Source: Arcticibacterium luteifluviistationis
GTDB lineage: Bacteria > Bacteroidota > Bacteroidia > Cytophagales > Spirosomataceae
Assembly (NCBI RefSeq): GCF_003258705.1
Contig: NZ_CP029480.1
Location: forward strand, 1,674,001 to 1,738,000
Direction of reading: 5' to 3'
DNA length: 64,000 nt
Each line of letters starts with the position of its first letter. Within the stretch, counting starts at the first letter, position 1. Below are positions 62,426-64,000 of the stretch, in pieces. Below the pieces are notes generated by a model, which was not told the DNA's origin, made no database searches, and saw nothing but the letters and a program-made list of their open reading frames with translations. Made by a program: the position numbers and the translations under genes.

Positions 62426-64000
62426 TTATTCAAGAAGATTCAGAATATCATCCTGACTGAGTGATTTCATGAAAGTTTCTTCTGTAGTTATGAGTTCGTC
62501 AAATAACCTCTTTTTCTTGTTCTGAAGAGCCAAAATCTTTTCTTCAATGGTATTACGGCTAATAAACTTATAGGTAAATACAGTGTTCTTTTGACCAATC
62601 CTGTGGGCTCTATCTACAGCCTGAGCCTCTATGGCTGGGTTCCACCATGGGTCTAGCAGGAACACGTATTCTGCAGCAGTCAGGTTAAGACCTACGCCAC
62701 CAGCTTTAAGTGAGATTAGGAAGACCTTGATGCTATCGTCATTTTGGAAATTATCAACTTCCTTTTCTCTGTTTTTAGTACTTCCGTCTAGGTAAGAGTG
62801 GCTAATTTTATTATCTATTAGATACTTCCTGATTATAGTTAGGTGTTTAACAAATTGACTAAATATTAAAACTTTAGAACCACTTTCAATTATACTTTTT
62901 AGCTTATGAATAACGTCGGAATCTTTACCTGACTCTCCCTCATAGTCAGGGTCTATCATCAACGGATTATTCGCCATTTGACGAAGTTTTGATAAGCCCT
63001 GAAGCACCACCAGTTGAGATTTATTTACACCTTTCTCCTGAATATGATCAATAATCATATTACGGTAATAGGCTTTAGTTTCTTCATAAACCTTTTCCTG
63101 CTCTTCAGACATGTCGCAGTATTGCACACTTTCTATTTTCTCGGGAAGCTCGGTGGCAACCTGAGACTTGTGCCTACGAAGCATGAAAGGCTTTATCTTG
63201 CTATAAAGTCTTTTAGAGGCTGCTTCGTCACGCTTTTTTTCTATAGGTAATTGGTACTTGTCTTTAAAATAAGCTTGCGAACCAAGTAGTCCTGGATTAA
63301 TAAAAGTCATTTGACTCCATAAATCCATGGTGCTGTTTTCTAAAGGAGTACCTGTAAGAATAAGTCTGTTTCTGCAGTTTAAAAGCCTAACAGACTTAGA
63401 AATATTAGAAGAAGGGTTTTTAATAGCCTGCGACTCATCTAAGATGACATATTCAAAGCGGAATTTTTCTATAAACTTTACGTCTAATCGGAGTACTCCA
63501 TATGAAGTCAATATAAGGTCGTAATCTTTAAAATGATCGGTCTTCTTTATTCTTTGCCCACCCGTATGTTTGAGTATTTTAAGTTCTGGAGTAAAACGTT
63601 CGGCTTCTTTCTCCCAGTTGTAAATTAAGGAGGTAGGCATGATTAAAAGTGTAGGATTTTTGACTCCATCATTTTTTAAGGTTTGCAAAAACGCCAAAGT
63701 CATGACTGTTTTCCCAAGACCCATATCATCTGCTAAACAACCACCCAGATTAAAGTCTCGCAAGAAGTTAATCCAGTCGTAGCCAGCTTTTTGATAAGGC
63801 CTAAGTTCACCTTGGAAATTAGAAGGAACCTCATAAGATTTAATCTCCTCAAAATTATTCAGTCCTTGAAGTTTTCTGCCAATGACCGTAGTCGCCAAGC
63901 CATTTTCTTCTAAGTTTTGAACCAAATTGAGATGGTGCTTTTTGAGAATAAGTTCGTCGTCTTCGCCAATGTCTGTTAGGGTAAATAGCTCGTGGTATCT
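62426..64000 (-). CDS. SWI2/SNF2-type DEAD/H helicase, C-terminal part, partial
   Basis: The frame stays open to the right end of the window, so only the last 524 codons are seen. The ATPase domain starts near YDWINFLRDFNLGGCLADDMGLGKT (motif I), then LIMPTSLIYNWEKEA, VILDESQAIKNPSS (DESQ in place of DEAH), RLILTGTPLENS, and the second RecA lobe with LIFSQFVKHLTII, FLISLKAGGVGLNLTAAEYVFLLDPWWNP and DRAHRIGQKNTVF. It probably remodels protein-DNA complexes. Bacteroidota have large proteins of this type with an N-terminal SWIM domain, which would lie beyond the window. Confidence 0.9.
   Translation of the reverse strand, partial: RYHELFTLTDIGEDDELILKKHHLNLVQNLEENGLATTVIGRKLQGLNNFEEIKSYEVPSNFQGELRPYQKAGYDWINFLRDFNLGGCLADDMGLGKTVMTLAFLQTLKNDGVKNPTLLIMPTSLIYNWEKEAERFTPELKILKHTGGQRIKKTDHFKDYDLILTSYGVLRLDVKFIEKFRFEYVILDESQAIKNPSSNISKSVRLLNCRNRLILTGTPLENSTMDLWSQMTFINPGLLGSQAYFKDKYQLPIEKKRDEAASKRLYSKIKPFMLRRHKSQVATELPEKIESVQYCDMSEEQEKVYEETKAYYRNMIIDHIQEKGVNKSQLVVLQGLSKLRQMANNPLMIDPDYEGESGKDSDVIHKLKSIIESGSKVLIFSQFVKHLTIIRKYLIDNKISHSYLDGSTKNREKEVDNFQNDDSIKVFLISLKAGGVGLNLTAAEYVFLLDPWWNPAIEAQAVDRAHRIGQKNTVFTYKFISRNTIEEKILALQNKKKRLFDELITTEETFMKSLSQDDILNLLE

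Noticed and set aside
1-64000. tRNA, rRNA, insertion sequence, prophage or CRISPR
   Set aside because: I looked for cloverleaf-like segments, transposase or integrase motifs and regular short repeats with spacers and found none I could support.

Overview
The window looks like a chromosomal segment of a Bacteroidota bacterium, most likely from the Cytophagales. Supporting signs are a secreted repeat protein with a type IX secretion (T9SS) C-terminal sorting domain, -7 boxes of the form TAnnTTTG, few Shine-Dalgarno sequences, a moderately A+T-rich composition, DUF1080, sulfatase and TAT-signal TIM-barrel proteins, and several three-cysteine GMC dehydrogenases. I see no rRNA, tRNA, CRISPR array, phage or insertion sequence.

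Layout. 0-2.3 kb: the end of a two-component operon (tail of an NtrC-type regulator, a soluble histidine kinase, a REC-PAS-kinase hybrid). 2.4-7.9 kb: an esterase, a TetR regulator, and divergently a diheme cytochrome with a two-subunit molybdenum hydroxylase (iorAB-like); a repeated near-palindrome in the divergent promoter region is a candidate operator. 7.9-9.3 kb: an A+T-rich two-gene module (HNH endonuclease plus an HpaII-like protein). 9.7-15.1 kb: a DUF1080 protein and a glycan cluster (flippase-like protein, polyprenyl-phosphate GT2, ArnT-like GT83, UDP-uronate epimerase) that could form a lipid-linked sugar transfer pathway. 15.2-21.4 kb: lipoprotein, MFS transporter, acetyltransferase and two tandem GMC dehydrogenases. 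21.5-28.1 kb: a large T9SS repeat protein broken by a perfect 683-bp out-of-frame tandem duplication and by one TGA codon.

28.4-45.3 kb is mostly housekeeping: HupE-like protein, nadB, kdsD, recQ, adenine deaminase, argB, an M20 deacylase, a DUF937-OmpA-like envelope protein, a subtilase, a GlmU-like protein, DNA polymerase III delta prime, and a third GMC dehydrogenase followed by its small subunit. 46.1-49.5 kb: FKBP lipoprotein, thioredoxin-like protein, small MscS channel, and an alkylation-repair pair (AraC-MGMT fusion and AlkB). 49.6-57.5 kb: accessory genes (two SDRs, two GIY-YIG proteins, an antiporter, an FAH-family protein, an orphan HigA antitoxin framed by palindromic repeats, a sulfatase). 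57.9-64 kb: gltX, a small protein with an AIM24-like partner, a TIM-barrel protein, a SET-domain protein and the C-terminal part of an SNF2 helicase that runs off the window.

The most unusual items are the broken T9SS gene, the HNH/HpaII-like module, the palindrome-flanked orphan antitoxin, the candidate TetR operator pair and the putative lipid-linked uronic acid cluster. Family names come from motif recognition by eye, without database searches.
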